Origin: Bradyrhizobium sp. LTSP885
Lineage (GTDB): Bacteria; Pseudomonadota; Alphaproteobacteria; Rhizobiales; Xanthobacteraceae
Reading direction: 5' to 3'
Length of the DNA stretch: 59,438 bases
Assembly (NCBI RefSeq): GCF_000938305.1
Contig: NZ_JYMT01000028.1
Coordinates: 1-59,438 of the forward strand
Program-made: the position numbers and the translations under genes
Notes under the pieces: model-generated
What the model saw: only the letters and a program-made list of their open reading frames with translations
Told to the model about the DNA's origin: nothing
Databases searched by the model: none
In this document: one piece after another, positions 43,228 through 51,655 of the stretch
Layout: every line of letters starts with the position of its first letter
Numbering within the stretch: the first letter of the stretch is position 1

Positions 43228-44217
43228 TCAGGCGACCAGCTTGGCGAACAGCTCGGCGTCGACGTTGCCGCCGGAGAGCACGATGACGACGTTCTTGCCC
43301 TTGGCGTCGATCCGCGCGGCCAGCAGTGCGGCAAGCCCGACCGCGCCGCCGGGCTCGACCACGAGCTTCAGCTCGCGATAAGCAAAAGCAACGGCAGCCC
43401 CAACCTCCTCGTCGGAGACGCTGACGCCGTTTGCCAGGAGCTTGCTATTGATGGCGAAGGTGAGTTCGCCCGGCATCATCGCCATCAGCGCATCGCAGAT
43501 GGTGCGGGCCGCAACCGGATGCGCCTCGCGATGCCCGGCTTTGAGCGACAGCGCGTGATCGTCGTAACCTTTCGGCTCTGCAACGACGATCTGAGACTGC
43601 GGGAATTTCGCTTTCACCGCGGTGGCAACGCCCGCGATCAAGCCGCCGCCGGACGCCGGCGCGACGACGATGTCGGGCACCAGCCCGAGCGCGGCCATGT
43701 CCTCGGCAATCTCGCGGCCGGCGGTGCCCTGGCCTGCGATCACGAAGGGATCGTCATAGGGGCGCACCAGCGTCGCGCCGCGCCTGCGCGCGATGTCGTT
43801 GGAGATCGCCTCGCGGTCGTCGCGATCACGGTCGTAGAGCACGACCTCGGCGCCATAGGATTTGGTCCGGTCGCGCTTGGTCAGCGGGGAATCCGCAGGC
43901 ATCACGATGGTCGCGTGCATGTTGAGGATCTTGGCTGCGGCCGCGACGCCCTGGGCATGGTTGCCCGAGGAGAACGCGACCACGCCGCCGCTCCGCTGCG
44001 CTAGCGGGATCGAGGCCAGCTTGTTGAAGGCGCCACGGAACTTGAACGATCCGGTCCGCTGCAGCATTTCTGGCTTCAGGAAGACCTTGGTGCCGATGCG
44101 TTCGTCGAGGACCGGAAAGGTCAGGAGCGGCGTCCGCACCGCGAACGGTGCGACCACCCTTGCGGCGGCGTCGATGTCCGCGGCGGCGACGAGGGGAGTC
44201 GAGGCGGTTTCGGTCAT
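43228..44217 (-). CDS. Threonine/serine dehydratase (PLP, fold type II)
   Basis: 329 residues. Deaminates threonine or serine to 2-oxobutyrate or pyruvate. The PLP lysine is in TGSFKFRGAFNKL, with substrate loop FSSGNHAQG and the phosphate-binding glycine loop APASGGGLIAG; the ending IVLSGGNVDAELF has the closing Gly-Gly-Asn. There is no C-terminal ACT regulatory domain, so it is the catabolic, short form (TdcB/serine racemase-like) rather than biosynthetic IlvA. The ATG at 44217 is chosen over one 12 codons upstream. It is on the same strand as, and 42 nt after, the glycosyltransferase gene. Confidence 0.9.
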   Translation of the reverse strand: MTETASTPLVAAADIDAAARVVAPFAVRTPLLTFPVLDERIGTKVFLKPEMLQRTGSFKFRGAFNKLASIPLAQRSGGVVAFSSGNHAQGVAAAAKILNMHATIVMPADSPLTKRDRTKSYGAEVVLYDRDRDDREAISNDIARRRGATLVRPYDDPFVIAGQGTAGREIAEDMAALGLVPDIVVAPASGGGLIAGVATAVKAKFPQSQIVVAEPKGYDDHALSLKAGHREAHPVAARTICDALMAMMPGELTFAINSKLLANGVSVSDEEVGAAVAFAYRELKLVVEPGGAVGLAALLAARIDAKGKNVVIVLSGGNVDAELFAKLVA

Positions 44218-44259
44218 CCGCGGACTGTATCGCGGCAGCGGACCGCCGAGCAAGACGCT

Positions 44260-45354
44260 TCAGCGTGAGGTCGGCTGGGTGGCCGGCAGAATAGCAAAAT
44301 GATGCTCTTCGGCGCCGAATTCCACCACGATTCCCCCCTCATCGTCCGGCAGGACGGGCCGGACATTCGTGGCACGGTCGATGAACACCCGTGCCGAGGC
44401 CTGCCAGGTATGAAGCGCGGCAAAATCGACGCAGGCCTGACGCGGAATGCTCAAGGCTTCCAGGCAGGCATGGTGCAAATCCTCGTCGAGCACGCCAACC
44501 GGGGCGGCACCGATCACATCGCGGGGGCCGGTGACCGGAAAAGCGGCAACCGGCAACCCGCTCGCCAGCGCCTCGAGCAGAACGAGGCCGAACGTGTCGG
44601 TCCGGCTCGGGAACACGAACACGTCGGCAGCGGCATAGAGCTCGGCCAGTTCCTCGCCATGGCGGGCGCCGAGGAACACGGCCTCGGGGTATTTCCGCTC
44701 CAGCGACACACGTGCCGGACCGTCACCGACCACGAGCTTGGTGCCGGGCAAATCGAGATCGAGGAACGCCTCGAGGTTCTTCTCCACCGCCACACGGCCG
44801 ACGCTGAGGTAAACCGGCTGCGGCAGGCAGAGATCGACATCGCGCGGATGGAACAGCCCGGTATCGACACCGCGCGACCACAGCACGACGTTGCGGAAGC
44901 CGCGCTGGCGCAATTCGCTGGCCAGCGCCGGCGTCGCCGCCATCACCGCCTGGCTCGGCTTGTGGAACCAGCGCAGCGCGCGCCAGATCCAGGATTCCGG
45001 GATCGGCGACCGCGCGGAGACGTATTCGGGAAAGCGGGTATGGAAGCTCGTCGTGAACGGCAGGCCGTGCTTGCGGCAATGACGGCGCACCAGAAGCCCG
45101 ATCGGGCCTTCGGTCGCGATGTGAATGCTGTCGGGCCTTGCGGCCTCGATCAGCCTGGCAATCTTCGCCTGATACGGCAGCGCGAGCCGGAGATCAGGAT
45201 AGCTCGGCATCGCGAAGGTGCGGAACGAGTCCGGCGTCAGGAAACTCACCTCGACGCCGAGCGATTTCGCCGCCTGCGCCATCATGGTCAGCGTGCGGAC
45301 CACCCCGTTAACCTGGGGATGCCACGCATCAGTCGCGACCAGGATATGCGTCAT
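44260..45354 (-). CDS. Glycosyltransferase family 4 (GT-B fold)
   Basis: 364 residues. The N-domain starts MTHILVATDAWHPQVNGVVR, and the C-domain carries the donor-binding SVGRVAVEKNLEAFL and the FVFPSRTDTFGLVLLEALAS motif with the EX7E glutamates. Relatives include MgtA/PimB-like mannosyl- and glucosyltransferases acting on lipid acceptors. It overlaps the upstream phosphoesterase gene by 4 bp (ATGA), so the two are translationally coupled and likely act in one envelope glycolipid or lipid A route. Sugar and acceptor are unknown. Confidence 0.88.
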   Translation of the reverse strand: MTHILVATDAWHPQVNGVVRTLTMMAQAAKSLGVEVSFLTPDSFRTFAMPSYPDLRLALPYQAKIARLIEAARPDSIHIATEGPIGLLVRRHCRKHGLPFTTSFHTRFPEYVSARSPIPESWIWRALRWFHKPSQAVMAATPALASELRQRGFRNVVLWSRGVDTGLFHPRDVDLCLPQPVYLSVGRVAVEKNLEAFLDLDLPGTKLVVGDGPARVSLERKYPEAVFLGARHGEELAELYAAADVFVFPSRTDTFGLVLLEALASGLPVAAFPVTGPRDVIGAAPVGVLDEDLHHACLEALSIPRQACVDFAALHTWQASARVFIDRATNVRPVLPDDEGGIVVEFGAEEHHFAILPATQPTSR

Positions 45355-46163
45355 GCAGCGCGTGCCGTGACTCGCGGAAGCGGCGCAACGCGGCGCTCCG
45401 GGTCGGTCCAGGTGATGATCTCGAAGCTGCCGTCTTCGTTTTCAGCAAGCGCCGTGCAGCTCTCGACCCAGTCGCCGCAATTCATGTAGCGGATGCCATG
45501 CTCGTCATGAATCGTCGCGTAGTGGATGTGGCCGCAGATCACGCCGTCGCAGCCGTGGCGTCGCGCTTCGCCCGCCAGCGTGGACTCGAACGCGCCGATA
45601 TAGTTCACCGCCTTCTTGACCTTCAGCTTGGCCCATTGCGACAACGACCAATAGGGCACGCCGAACATGCGGCGGAAGAAGTTGACGAAGCGATTCATCT
45701 GGATCGCGAAGTCATAGGCCTTGTCGCCGAGATGGGCGAGCCAGCGCGCGTTCTGCACCACGAGATCGAAGATGTCGCCGTGGATCACCAGATAGCGCTT
45801 GCCGTCGGCGCCGGTGTGGACGGCGTTTTCCATCACGTCGATGCCGCCGAAATGCGTGCCGTAGAAATTGCGCAGGAACTCGTCGTGGTTGCCCGGGACG
45901 TAGATCACCTTGGCGCCCTTGCGCGCCTTGCGCAGCATCTTCTGCACGAAGTCGTTGTGGGTCTGCGGCCAGTACCAGTTCGACTTCAGCGCCCAACCAT
46001 CGACGATATCGCCCACCAGATAGATCGTGTCGGCGTCGTGGGTCCGGAGGAAGTCCAGCAGACGGTCGGCTTGCGAACCGCGGGCTCCGAGATGAACGTC
46101 GGAGATGAACAAAGTGCGAAAGCGCCGTTCGGGGCTTTCTTCACTCAAGGAGTCACTTCCCAT
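45351..46163 (-). CDS. LpxH-like metallophosphoesterase (UDP-2,3-diacylglucosamine diphosphatase family)
   Basis: 270 residues, calcineurin-like. Metal motifs: ISDVHLGARGSQ, VGDIVDGW, GNHDEFL, VIHGDIFD and GHIHYATIH. The build matches UDP-2,3-diacylglucosamine pyrophosphohydrolases that yield lipid X in lipid A synthesis, though many alphaproteobacteria use LpxI instead, so this could be a paralogue with another phosphoester substrate. The start at 46163 is chosen because the added N-terminus upstream is not conserved. It overlaps the following glycosyltransferase gene by 4 bp. Confidence 0.85.
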   Translation of the reverse strand: MGSDSLSEESPERRFRTLFISDVHLGARGSQADRLLDFLRTHDADTIYLVGDIVDGWALKSNWYWPQTHNDFVQKMLRKARKGAKVIYVPGNHDEFLRNFYGTHFGGIDVMENAVHTGADGKRYLVIHGDIFDLVVQNARWLAHLGDKAYDFAIQMNRFVNFFRRMFGVPYWSLSQWAKLKVKKAVNYIGAFESTLAGEARRHGCDGVICGHIHYATIHDEHGIRYMNCGDWVESCTALAENEDGSFEIITWTDPERRVAPLPRVTARAA

Positions 46164-46370
46164 GCCTGTGCACCTAACAGATTCCTGTGACAAGGCGATG
46201 ACGATCCCCGTGACCGAAGGCCCCATAAACCTTAACGAGAATCAGTTGCACGCCCCTCCAGAGCGGATAACAGCGCGATGCGACAATCTGGCGACATGGG
46301 AGGTTGCGGAGGGATGGAACACCCGAGGTGTTGCCTCTCCGTATCGGAGACGAACAACATCCGATGGCGC

Positions 46371-46457
46371 GTAGCCCGGATGGAGCGAAGCGCAATCCGG
46401 GGTCTTGCGTCTGTGGATCAACCGTCCCGGATTTCGCTGCGCTCCATCCGGGCTACG
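46371..46457. repeat. REP palindrome (GTAGCCCGGATGG family)
   Basis: GTAGCCCGGATGGAGCGAAG at the left is mirrored by TTCGCTGCGCTCCATCCGGG plus CTAC at the right, with a short unique centre. It fills the gap between the phosphoesterase and thiD genes and is a second REP family, different from the one split by the cassette. Confidence 0.9.
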
Positions 46458-46471
46458 GGACTACGGGAGCC

Positions 46472-47269
46472 TCAATAAAACTTGTGGAAATGATGCACGG
46501 GTCCGTGGCCGTGCCCGACGGCGAAACGGTCCGCCGCCGCGATCGCTTCCGTGATCCACGCCTTGGCGTTGCGCACGGCGGTCTCGAGGTCTTCACCCTT
46601 GGCAAGCCCTGCGGCGATCGCCGACGACAATGAGCAGCCGGTGCCGTGCGTGTTTGGCGTGGCGATGCGCGGCGCTGTCAGCGCGATGGTGCGGTCGCCG
46701 TCGATCAGATAGTCGATGCTGTTACTGCCGTGCCCGTGGCCGCCCTTGACCAGCACCGCGCGGCATCCTGCAGCCAGCAAGCGGCGGGCCTGGCTCTCGA
46801 CGGCGGCCTCGCTCTCGGCGACCGGCTCGTTCAGCAATGCCGCGGCCTCGGGCAGGTTCGGCGTGATCAGCGATGCCAGCGGAAATAACCTCGCCTTGAG
46901 CGCGTCGACCGCCTCAGCCGCAAGCAGGCGATCGCCCGAGGTTGCGACCATCACCGGATCGAGCACGATGTGCCGTGGTGACCAGCGCTTGAGCCCGTCA
47001 GCAATCGCTGCGATCGTCTCGACCTGCGCCACCATGCCGATCTTGACCGCGCCGACGGCAAGGTCGGAGAACACCGCGTCGATCTGCGCGGTGACGAAAG
47101 CTGCGGGCACCGGATGGATACCGCTGACCCCCGTGGTGTTCTGCGCCGTCAGCGCCGTGATCACAGAGGCGCCGTAGACGCCGAGCGCGGCAAAGCTCTT
47201 CAGGTCGGCCTGGATACCCGCGCCGCCCGAGGAATCCGAGCCTGCAATGGTGAGCGCGACGGGTGTCAT
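46472..47269 (-). CDS. thiD: Bifunctional hydroxymethylpyrimidine kinase/phosphomethylpyrimidine kinase
   Basis: 265 residues. Phosphorylates HMP and HMP-P in thiamine synthesis. The opening ALTIAGSDSSGGAGIQADLK is the ribokinase-fold signature, IVLDPVMVATSGD the middle motif, and TPNTHGTGCSLSSAIAA the anion-hole/catalytic Asp region (here Thr-His-Gly-Thr-Gly). The ATG at 47269 fits the family start. It stands alone without other thi genes, and no TPP riboswitch was seen upstream. The neighbour on the other strand is an Lrp-type sensor domain gene. Confidence 0.93.
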   Translation of the reverse strand: MTPVALTIAGSDSSGGAGIQADLKSFAALGVYGASVITALTAQNTTGVSGIHPVPAAFVTAQIDAVFSDLAVGAVKIGMVAQVETIAAIADGLKRWSPRHIVLDPVMVATSGDRLLAAEAVDALKARLFPLASLITPNLPEAAALLNEPVAESEAAVESQARRLLAAGCRAVLVKGGHGHGSNSIDYLIDGDRTIALTAPRIATPNTHGTGCSLSSAIAAGLAKGEDLETAVRNAKAWITEAIAAADRFAVGHGHGPVHHFHKFY

Positions 47270-47399
47270 CGATGGCAGCAAGCGGTTGATAGGAAACGGA
47301 TCATGGCCCGTCCTAGCGCGCCCGCTTATTGGCAGCAAGTTTGCTTGCCTTGGCCGCCGGTTTTTGGCCTATTGTCGCCAAATCCCCGGAGACACAGCG

Positions 47400-47645
47400 A
47401 TGGTTCCCTTCTTCGTCCAGATCAAGTGCAAGCTCGGCCAGTCCTACACCGTCGCCAACGCGCTGGCGGAGGCCGAGATTGCGTCGGAGATCTATTCCAC
47501 CGCGGGCAATTACGATCTCCTGGTCAAGTTCTACGTCGACCACGACACCGACATCGGCCATTTCATCAACGAGAAGGTCCAGGTGCTCCCGGGCATCCAG
47601 GACACCCTCACCATCATCACCTTCAAGGCCTTTGGGGCGAAATAG
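47400..47645 (+). CDS. Stand-alone Lrp/AsnC ligand-binding (RAM) domain protein
   Basis: 81 residues that make up only the effector-binding alpha/beta sandwich of Lrp/AsnC regulators (VPFFVQIKCKLGQSYTVANA and the ending DTLTIITFKAFGAK). The helix-turn-helix DNA-binding half is absent. Such small proteins form octamers or decamers and bind amino acids, possibly modulating full-length Lrp proteins. The ATG at 47400 follows GGAGACA; an upstream frame of 51 codons contains no helix-turn-helix pattern. It is divergent from thiD. Confidence 0.9.
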   Translation: MVPFFVQIKCKLGQSYTVANALAEAEIASEIYSTAGNYDLLVKFYVDHDTDIGHFINEKVQVLPGIQDTLTIITFKAFGAK

Positions 47646-47688
47646 GACCTCGATCCGCATACCTGCCCGATTCGGGAGACGCTAACTG

Positions 47689-48294
47689 CTAGGCGTCCGG
47701 CGCCGAGTCGATCAACGCCTTCAGGAAAGTAACAACGATCCGGCCGCTGCGGCTGACTTCGCCGCCCCTCGACAACAGTGCCATGCCGCGGCCCAGGGCG
47801 ATGAAGCCGGTGGCGATTTCCATGGCATCGGCGGGCACCTGCTTGCCGAGCAATTCGAACAGGCGCGTCACCAGCACGCCCAGGGCACGGCGGTGCTTGC
47901 GGTTGAGGTCGTTATAGCCTTGCGCGAAGGTCGGGCTGCGCAGCGCCTGCAATTGCAACTCGATCGCCAGCACGGCGAACCCGGGATCCGAATTGGCGGT
48001 GGCGGCCCATTTTTCAAGGCCCGCCATCACCTTCGCGGGCTCGCTCGACGCCTGTCCCAGCACGCCTTCGATTTTTGCGCGTTCCTCGGATTGGTGCCGT
48101 TGCACCAGCTCGAGCAGGATCGCCTCCTTGTCGGGAAAATTCGAATAGAACGCGCCCTGCGAAAATCCGGCTGCATCGGCGATGTCGCGCACCGAGGCCT
48201 GCGCAAACCCCTTCTTGATGATCTCCTCGCGCGCCGCCTCGATCAGGAGATTCCTGGTACGCGCCTGACTTTCCTCGCGATTTAACCTGGGCAA
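47689..48294 (-). CDS. TetR/AcrR family transcriptional regulator
   Basis: 201 residues. The N-terminal helix-turn-helix is FAQASVRDIADAAGFSQGAF followed by YSNFPDKEAIL; the C-terminal ligand domain is all-helical. The start is a TTG at 48294 with GGAG 9 nt upstream. It is divergent from a membrane-protein/DoxX gene pair, and two palindromic operators lie between them, so it most likely represses both itself and that pair. The inducer is unknown. Confidence 0.92.
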   Translation of the reverse strand: MPRLNREESQARTRNLLIEAAREEIIKKGFAQASVRDIADAAGFSQGAFYSNFPDKEAILLELVQRHQSEERAKIEGVLGQASSEPAKVMAGLEKWAATANSDPGFAVLAIELQLQALRSPTFAQGYNDLNRKHRRALGVLVTRLFELLGKQVPADAMEIATGFIALGRGMALLSRGGEVSRSGRIVVTFLKALIDSAPDA

Positions 48295-48335
48295 TTGATT
48301 GGACTCCTGAATCCTTAAATAGCGATTGATTTTCA

Positions 48336-48375
48336 GATATCATCTGATATCCATCTTCAGATAGCAGTTGATATT
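48336..48375. promoter_or_regulatory. Tandem TetR-type operators
   Basis: Operator 1 (48336-48351) is a perfect GATATCA-TC-TGATATC palindrome. Operator 2 (48360-48375), GATAGCA-GT-TGATATT, has two mismatches. Their centres are 24 bp apart. A degenerate third site may lie at 48318-48333. The AT-rich dyads in a GC-rich genome, between divergent genes, fit TetR binding. Confidence 0.7.
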
Positions 48376-48419
48376 TGTAAATCGGCGAGTCGGCCGGACG
48401 CGCGGGGAGTAGCTATATC

Positions 48420-49094
48420 ATGCAGATCAGACCATTGGACCGTACGCTCGCGATTCTGGCGACGCTGGCGGCGTTGACCGTCGCCGCCATGGTGATCGGT
48501 ATCATCACCACCAGGGGTTCGCAGGACTTCTTCCAGACCGCCCGCTCCACTGATGCCTATGGCGCGTATCTGGAGACCTCCCTCGTACCGCTCGGTCTGC
48601 GGCTCAATCTCGGGCTCGATAATCTCTTCATGATCTTCTACGGCGCATTCTTCATCGTGCTGGCGGCACGGCTGCGCACGATGCTGGACCCCTATCTGCT
48701 GGGCGCCGCGCTCGCCTCCATGATGCTCACGGTTGTCCTCGATTGCGTCGAGAACCACCACATCATGACCATGGTGTATGCGATCCAGAACGGATTGCCG
48801 CTGTCGCCGGCCGACGGCGAGCTTCAGATGATCGCTTCCCAGGTCAAGTTTCACGCCAGCTATCTCGCGGTCCTGCTGTTCTCGTTCGGCTTCCTGCAGT
48901 TCGGCAGGCTCGGCAGGACCGTCGCGGTGGTGCTGTGGTGCTACATCCCGTTCGGGATCCTGATTTCGGTGACGCCGGTGGAGCAGGCCAAGCCGCTGGT
49001 GCTGGGACGGACGATCTTCTTCGTCTTTGCCTTCATCCTGTCCGCCGTCCTGTTCCCGTCACAGGCCAGACTCCACGCCCAGAACAGCAAATAA
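48420..49094 (+). CDS. Multi-pass membrane protein under TetR control
   Basis: 224 residues with six hydrophobic segments (for example TLAILATLAALTVAAMVIGI near the start and TIFFVFAFILSAVLFPSQAR near the end). No family is recognised. A VLDCVENHHIM stretch in the middle has acidic and His residues within the membrane region. It is preceded by the tandem operators and followed 19 nt later by a DoxX gene, so they form one TetR-controlled unit. Transport or a quinone-linked role is possible but not supported. Confidence 0.7.
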   Translation: MQIRPLDRTLAILATLAALTVAAMVIGIITTRGSQDFFQTARSTDAYGAYLETSLVPLGLRLNLGLDNLFMIFYGAFFIVLAARLRTMLDPYLLGAALASMMLTVVLDCVENHHIMTMVYAIQNGLPLSPADGELQMIASQVKFHASYLAVLLFSFGFLQFGRLGRTVAVVLWCYIPFGILISVTPVEQAKPLVLGRTIFFVFAFILSAVLFPSQARLHAQNSK

Positions 49095-49113
49095 CATAAC
49101 GGAGGGCTCCCTC

Positions 49114-49467
49114 ATGCCGATCACGATGATCACGATTGCCGGACGAAGCCTGCTCGCGTTGCTGTTCATCCTTGCCGGCGCAGCCAAGATCGCCGGCCCG
49201 AAACCCTTCCTCGACCACATGGCGGCACACCATATTCCGGGCCAGCTGCTACCGCTGGTCATCGCGCTGGAGCTTGGCGCGGGCCTGGCGTTGCTGATCG
49301 GCTGGCAGCCGTCATTCGCCGCCGGCGCGCTTGCGCTGTTTTGCCTTGCCACCGCGTTCGGGTTTCACCTCGACCTCGCCGACAAGGCGGAACGAACGCT
49401 ATTTGTGAAGGACCTCGCGATTGCCGGTGGCTTGATGGTCGTTGCCGCCGGCGCGTGGCGCGGATAG
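49114..49467 (+). CDS. DoxX family membrane protein
   Basis: 117 residues with four membrane helices. The family pattern is visible as AGRSLLALLFILAGAAKIAG and HMAAHHIPGQLLPLVIALEL, followed by LGAGLALLIGW. DoxX-like proteins are small inner-membrane proteins; some take part in thiosulfate:quinone oxidation or in redox homeostasis. The start at 49114 has GGAGG 8 nt upstream; the longer frame from 49027 overlaps the preceding gene. It is the second gene of the TetR-controlled unit. Confidence 0.87.
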   Translation: MPITMITIAGRSLLALLFILAGAAKIAGPKPFLDHMAAHHIPGQLLPLVIALELGAGLALLIGWQPSFAAGALALFCLATAFGFHLDLADKAERTLFVKDLAIAGGLMVVAAGAWRG

Positions 49468-49501
49468 CAGGCCGAGGATCACAAGGCGCAATCAGGAAAG
49501 A

Positions 49502-50431
49502 TTAGTCTTTGTCCGCCTTCTTCGGCGGCTTCGGCGGACCCTCGACCGGCGGTAGCGACTTGATGTAGTCGGCAATCGCGTCGCGGTCCTCTCCCGAGAG
49601 CTGCGAGGTGTTGCGGATCACGCGCACCATCGATCCGCCAGCGCTGTCGCCATCCGGCGTCTGGCCGCTTTCGAGGAAATAGGCGATATCCTTCGCGCTC
49701 CAGTCCGACAGTCCCTTCGGCGTGATGTTCGGCACCCAGCTCTCGCCTTCCGGATTCGGGCCGCCGGCGAAGCGCTGCGCGCCGATGATGCCGCCAAGAA
49801 GATTTCTGGGGCTGTGGCACTCGGCGCAATGGCCAAAACTGTTGACGAGATAGGCGCCGCGATTCCACTGCGCCGAGCGGCCTGCGTCGGCCACGAACGG
49901 CTTGCCGTCCATAAACAGCCACTTCCAGATGCCGACATTGCGACGGATGTTGAAGGGGAACGGCAGATCATGGTCGCGCACTTTGCCGGCGACCGGCGGT
50001 AACGTCTTCAGATAGGCGAAGAGGTCCCGGACGTCATTGATCCCAGCGTGCTGATAGGAGGTATAGGGAAACGCCGGGAAGTAATGCGTGCCCGATGGCG
50101 AGGTGCCCTTCATGACAGCAGTGACGAAATCGGCCTCGCTCCAGCGGCCGATGCCGTCGTTCGGATCGGGCGAGATGTTCGGCGCGTAGAAGGTGCCGAA
50201 TGGCGACGGTATCGCAAGGCCGCCGCCAAGCTTCATACGATCGTCCTGCTTCGGCACGGCATGGCAGGAGGAACATCCCCCGGCATTGAACGTTATGAGC
50301 CCGTTGGCAAGGTTGGGCTGGTAGGCGGGCAGCGCGCTCGCGGCAACGGTCGCGGGGATCGTCAGCCACCAGAACACACTGAGGCCGAAGATGCCGGCCA
50401 CCACGGCGAGGAGGAAAATTCGTCGCAGCAT
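49502..50431 (-). CDS. Diheme cytochrome c
   Basis: 309 residues with two c-type haem sites, CSSCH (about residue 54) and CAECH (about 204), each in a class I fold. The N-terminus has one hydrophobic helix (RRIFLLAVVAGIFGLSVFWW), probably an uncleaved anchor, so it is membrane-tethered in the periplasm. Axial Met candidates lie in TAVMKGTSPSG and in the second domain. The Pro/Lys-rich tail is atypical. Resembles cytochrome subunits of alcohol or gluconate dehydrogenases, but no dehydrogenase gene is adjacent, so the partner is unknown. Convergent with the DoxX gene. Confidence 0.9.
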   Translation of the reverse strand: MLRRIFLLAVVAGIFGLSVFWWLTIPATVAASALPAYQPNLANGLITFNAGGCSSCHAVPKQDDRMKLGGGLAIPSPFGTFYAPNISPDPNDGIGRWSEADFVTAVMKGTSPSGTHYFPAFPYTSYQHAGINDVRDLFAYLKTLPPVAGKVRDHDLPFPFNIRRNVGIWKWLFMDGKPFVADAGRSAQWNRGAYLVNSFGHCAECHSPRNLLGGIIGAQRFAGGPNPEGESWVPNITPKGLSDWSAKDIAYFLESGQTPDGDSAGGSMVRVIRNTSQLSGEDRDAIADYIKSLPPVEGPPKPPKKADKD

Positions 50432-50596
50432 TCACTGATCCGTCATTGGCGCTTCCAAGGGTGCAGCCAGTATGACCGCAACGGGGCGGGGAAGCTTCCA
50501 TGAAATTTCGCGCACCATCCGCCGTTCCGGGAATAAACCCGCAGAACCGATGTTTCGAGACTGACACCATCGTGTGACGTCAACAGGGAGAGACCT

Positions 50597-51019
50597 ATGC
50601 CGAACAAGACCATGCTTGCCACGCTGATACTGGGTGCCGCGATCGCGTTCGCCGGGCCGGCCTTCGCCGAGAAGCTGAAGGCAACGCTGGACGGCAAGTC
50701 CGAAGTGCCGGCGAACACCAGCGCAGGCACCGGCACCGCCGACATCGACTACGACGCCGCCAGCAAGAAGCTGACCTGGAAGCTGACCTATTCCGGCCTC
50801 AGCGGCCCCGCCACCGCGGCCCATTTCCACGGCCCCACTGAGGCCGGCAAGAATGCCGGCGTCGCGGTCGCGATCCCGAATGCGACGTCGAGCCCGGTCG
50901 AAGGCAGCGCGACGCTGACCGACGCGCAGGCCGCCGATCTCTTGGCCGGCAAGTACTATGTCAACGTCCACACCGCGGCGAGCCCGGGCGGCGAAATCCG
51001 CGGCCAGGTGACCAAGTAA
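50597..51019 (+). CDS. CHRD domain exported protein
   Basis: 140 residues. A signal peptide ends at GPAFAEK (about residue 24). The rest is one CHRD domain (LDGKSEVPANTSAGTGTADI; YYVNVHTAASPGGEIRGQVT), a beta fold shared with chordin and found in bacterial periplasmic proteins of unknown role. An AACAGGGAGAG ribosome site precedes the ATG. A possible weak EcfG-like element (GGAAT-N16-TGTT) is at 50530, but its -35 is off consensus. A terminator follows, shared with the convergent cytochrome gene. Confidence 0.9.
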   Translation: MPNKTMLATLILGAAIAFAGPAFAEKLKATLDGKSEVPANTSAGTGTADIDYDAASKKLTWKLTYSGLSGPATAAHFHGPTEAGKNAGVAVAIPNATSSPVEGSATLTDAQAADLLAGKYYVNVHTAASPGGEIRGQVTK

Positions 51020-51060
51020 ATCTCACGAAGTAATCCCAACAAGAAGAAGCCGACACAGAG

Positions 51061-51094
51061 AGGGGCGGACGCCGCGAAGCGTACGCCCCTTTTC
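51061..51094 (+). terminator. Terminator after the CHRD gene
   Basis: AGGGGCG ... CGCCCCT with an inner ACGC/GCGT stem and one mismatch, followed by TTTT. It serves the plus-strand CHRD gene; it lies 13 nt beyond the stop of the convergent cytochrome c gene and may also serve it weakly. Confidence 0.8.
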
Positions 51095-51106
51095 GTGAAG
51101 ACGTGA

Positions 51107-51553
51107 TCAGCCCTTCTTGACGCGGTATGTCTCGTGGCAACCGCCGCATTGCTTGCCGATGACGGGCAGTTCTGCCTTCAGTGTGTCGAGATCCTTGATC
51201 TTGCCCTTGGCGTCGGTGACGGCCTTGGCGAAGCTCGCAATGTGTTCCTCGAAGCCGACTTTGTCTTCCCAGATCTTGGGCGAGGCGGAGTAGTCACCCT
51301 CCGGTTTGAGCCCCTTGGTGCTCTCGGGGAACAGCGTCGGAAATTTCTTGACGGTGTCTTCGAACTGGGCGAGCGCGGCATCGACGGTCGACTGATCGTA
51401 GGGCTTCTCACCCTTGACCATCGCCGCCAGCGCGCCCGCGTTCTTGCCGTTGCCCTTCATCACAACTTGGGTCTGCGTGACCTGATCCTGCTGTGCAACG
51501 ACGGCACCTGCACTGAACACAAGCACCGCTGCGATAACGACGATCCGCTTCAT
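51107..51553 (-). CDS. Class II cytochrome c (cytochrome c' type)
   Basis: 148 residues. A signal peptide ends near GAVVAQQ (about residue 20). The mature protein is a four-helix bundle with haem attachment near the C-terminus (QCGGCHETYRVKKG), the hallmark of cytochrome c'/c-556. The conserved Met in the first helix (QVVMKGNGKNAGALAAM) suggests six-coordinate c-556-like haem. Role: periplasmic electron transfer or NO binding. It lies next to an orphan CoxL-like gene (103-bp gap, same strand), which may only be coincidence. Confidence 0.92.
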   Translation of the reverse strand: MKRIVVIAAVLVFSAGAVVAQQDQVTQTQVVMKGNGKNAGALAAMVKGEKPYDQSTVDAALAQFEDTVKKFPTLFPESTKGLKPEGDYSASPKIWEDKVGFEEHIASFAKAVTDAKGKIKDLDTLKAELPVIGKQCGGCHETYRVKKG

Positions 51554-51655
51554 CGGCAAATTCCCCTCAATTCCGGTTTGTCCGGTCCGCAGGTACACGG
51601 CCGGCCTGTTTGCAAACACCGCAGGCGGACACTTCATTCCGCCTGCGACACTTTA

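Noticed and set aside
47270..47399. TPP riboswitch ahead of thiD
   Set aside because: No CTGAGA box or related conserved segments are present in the 130-bp gap.
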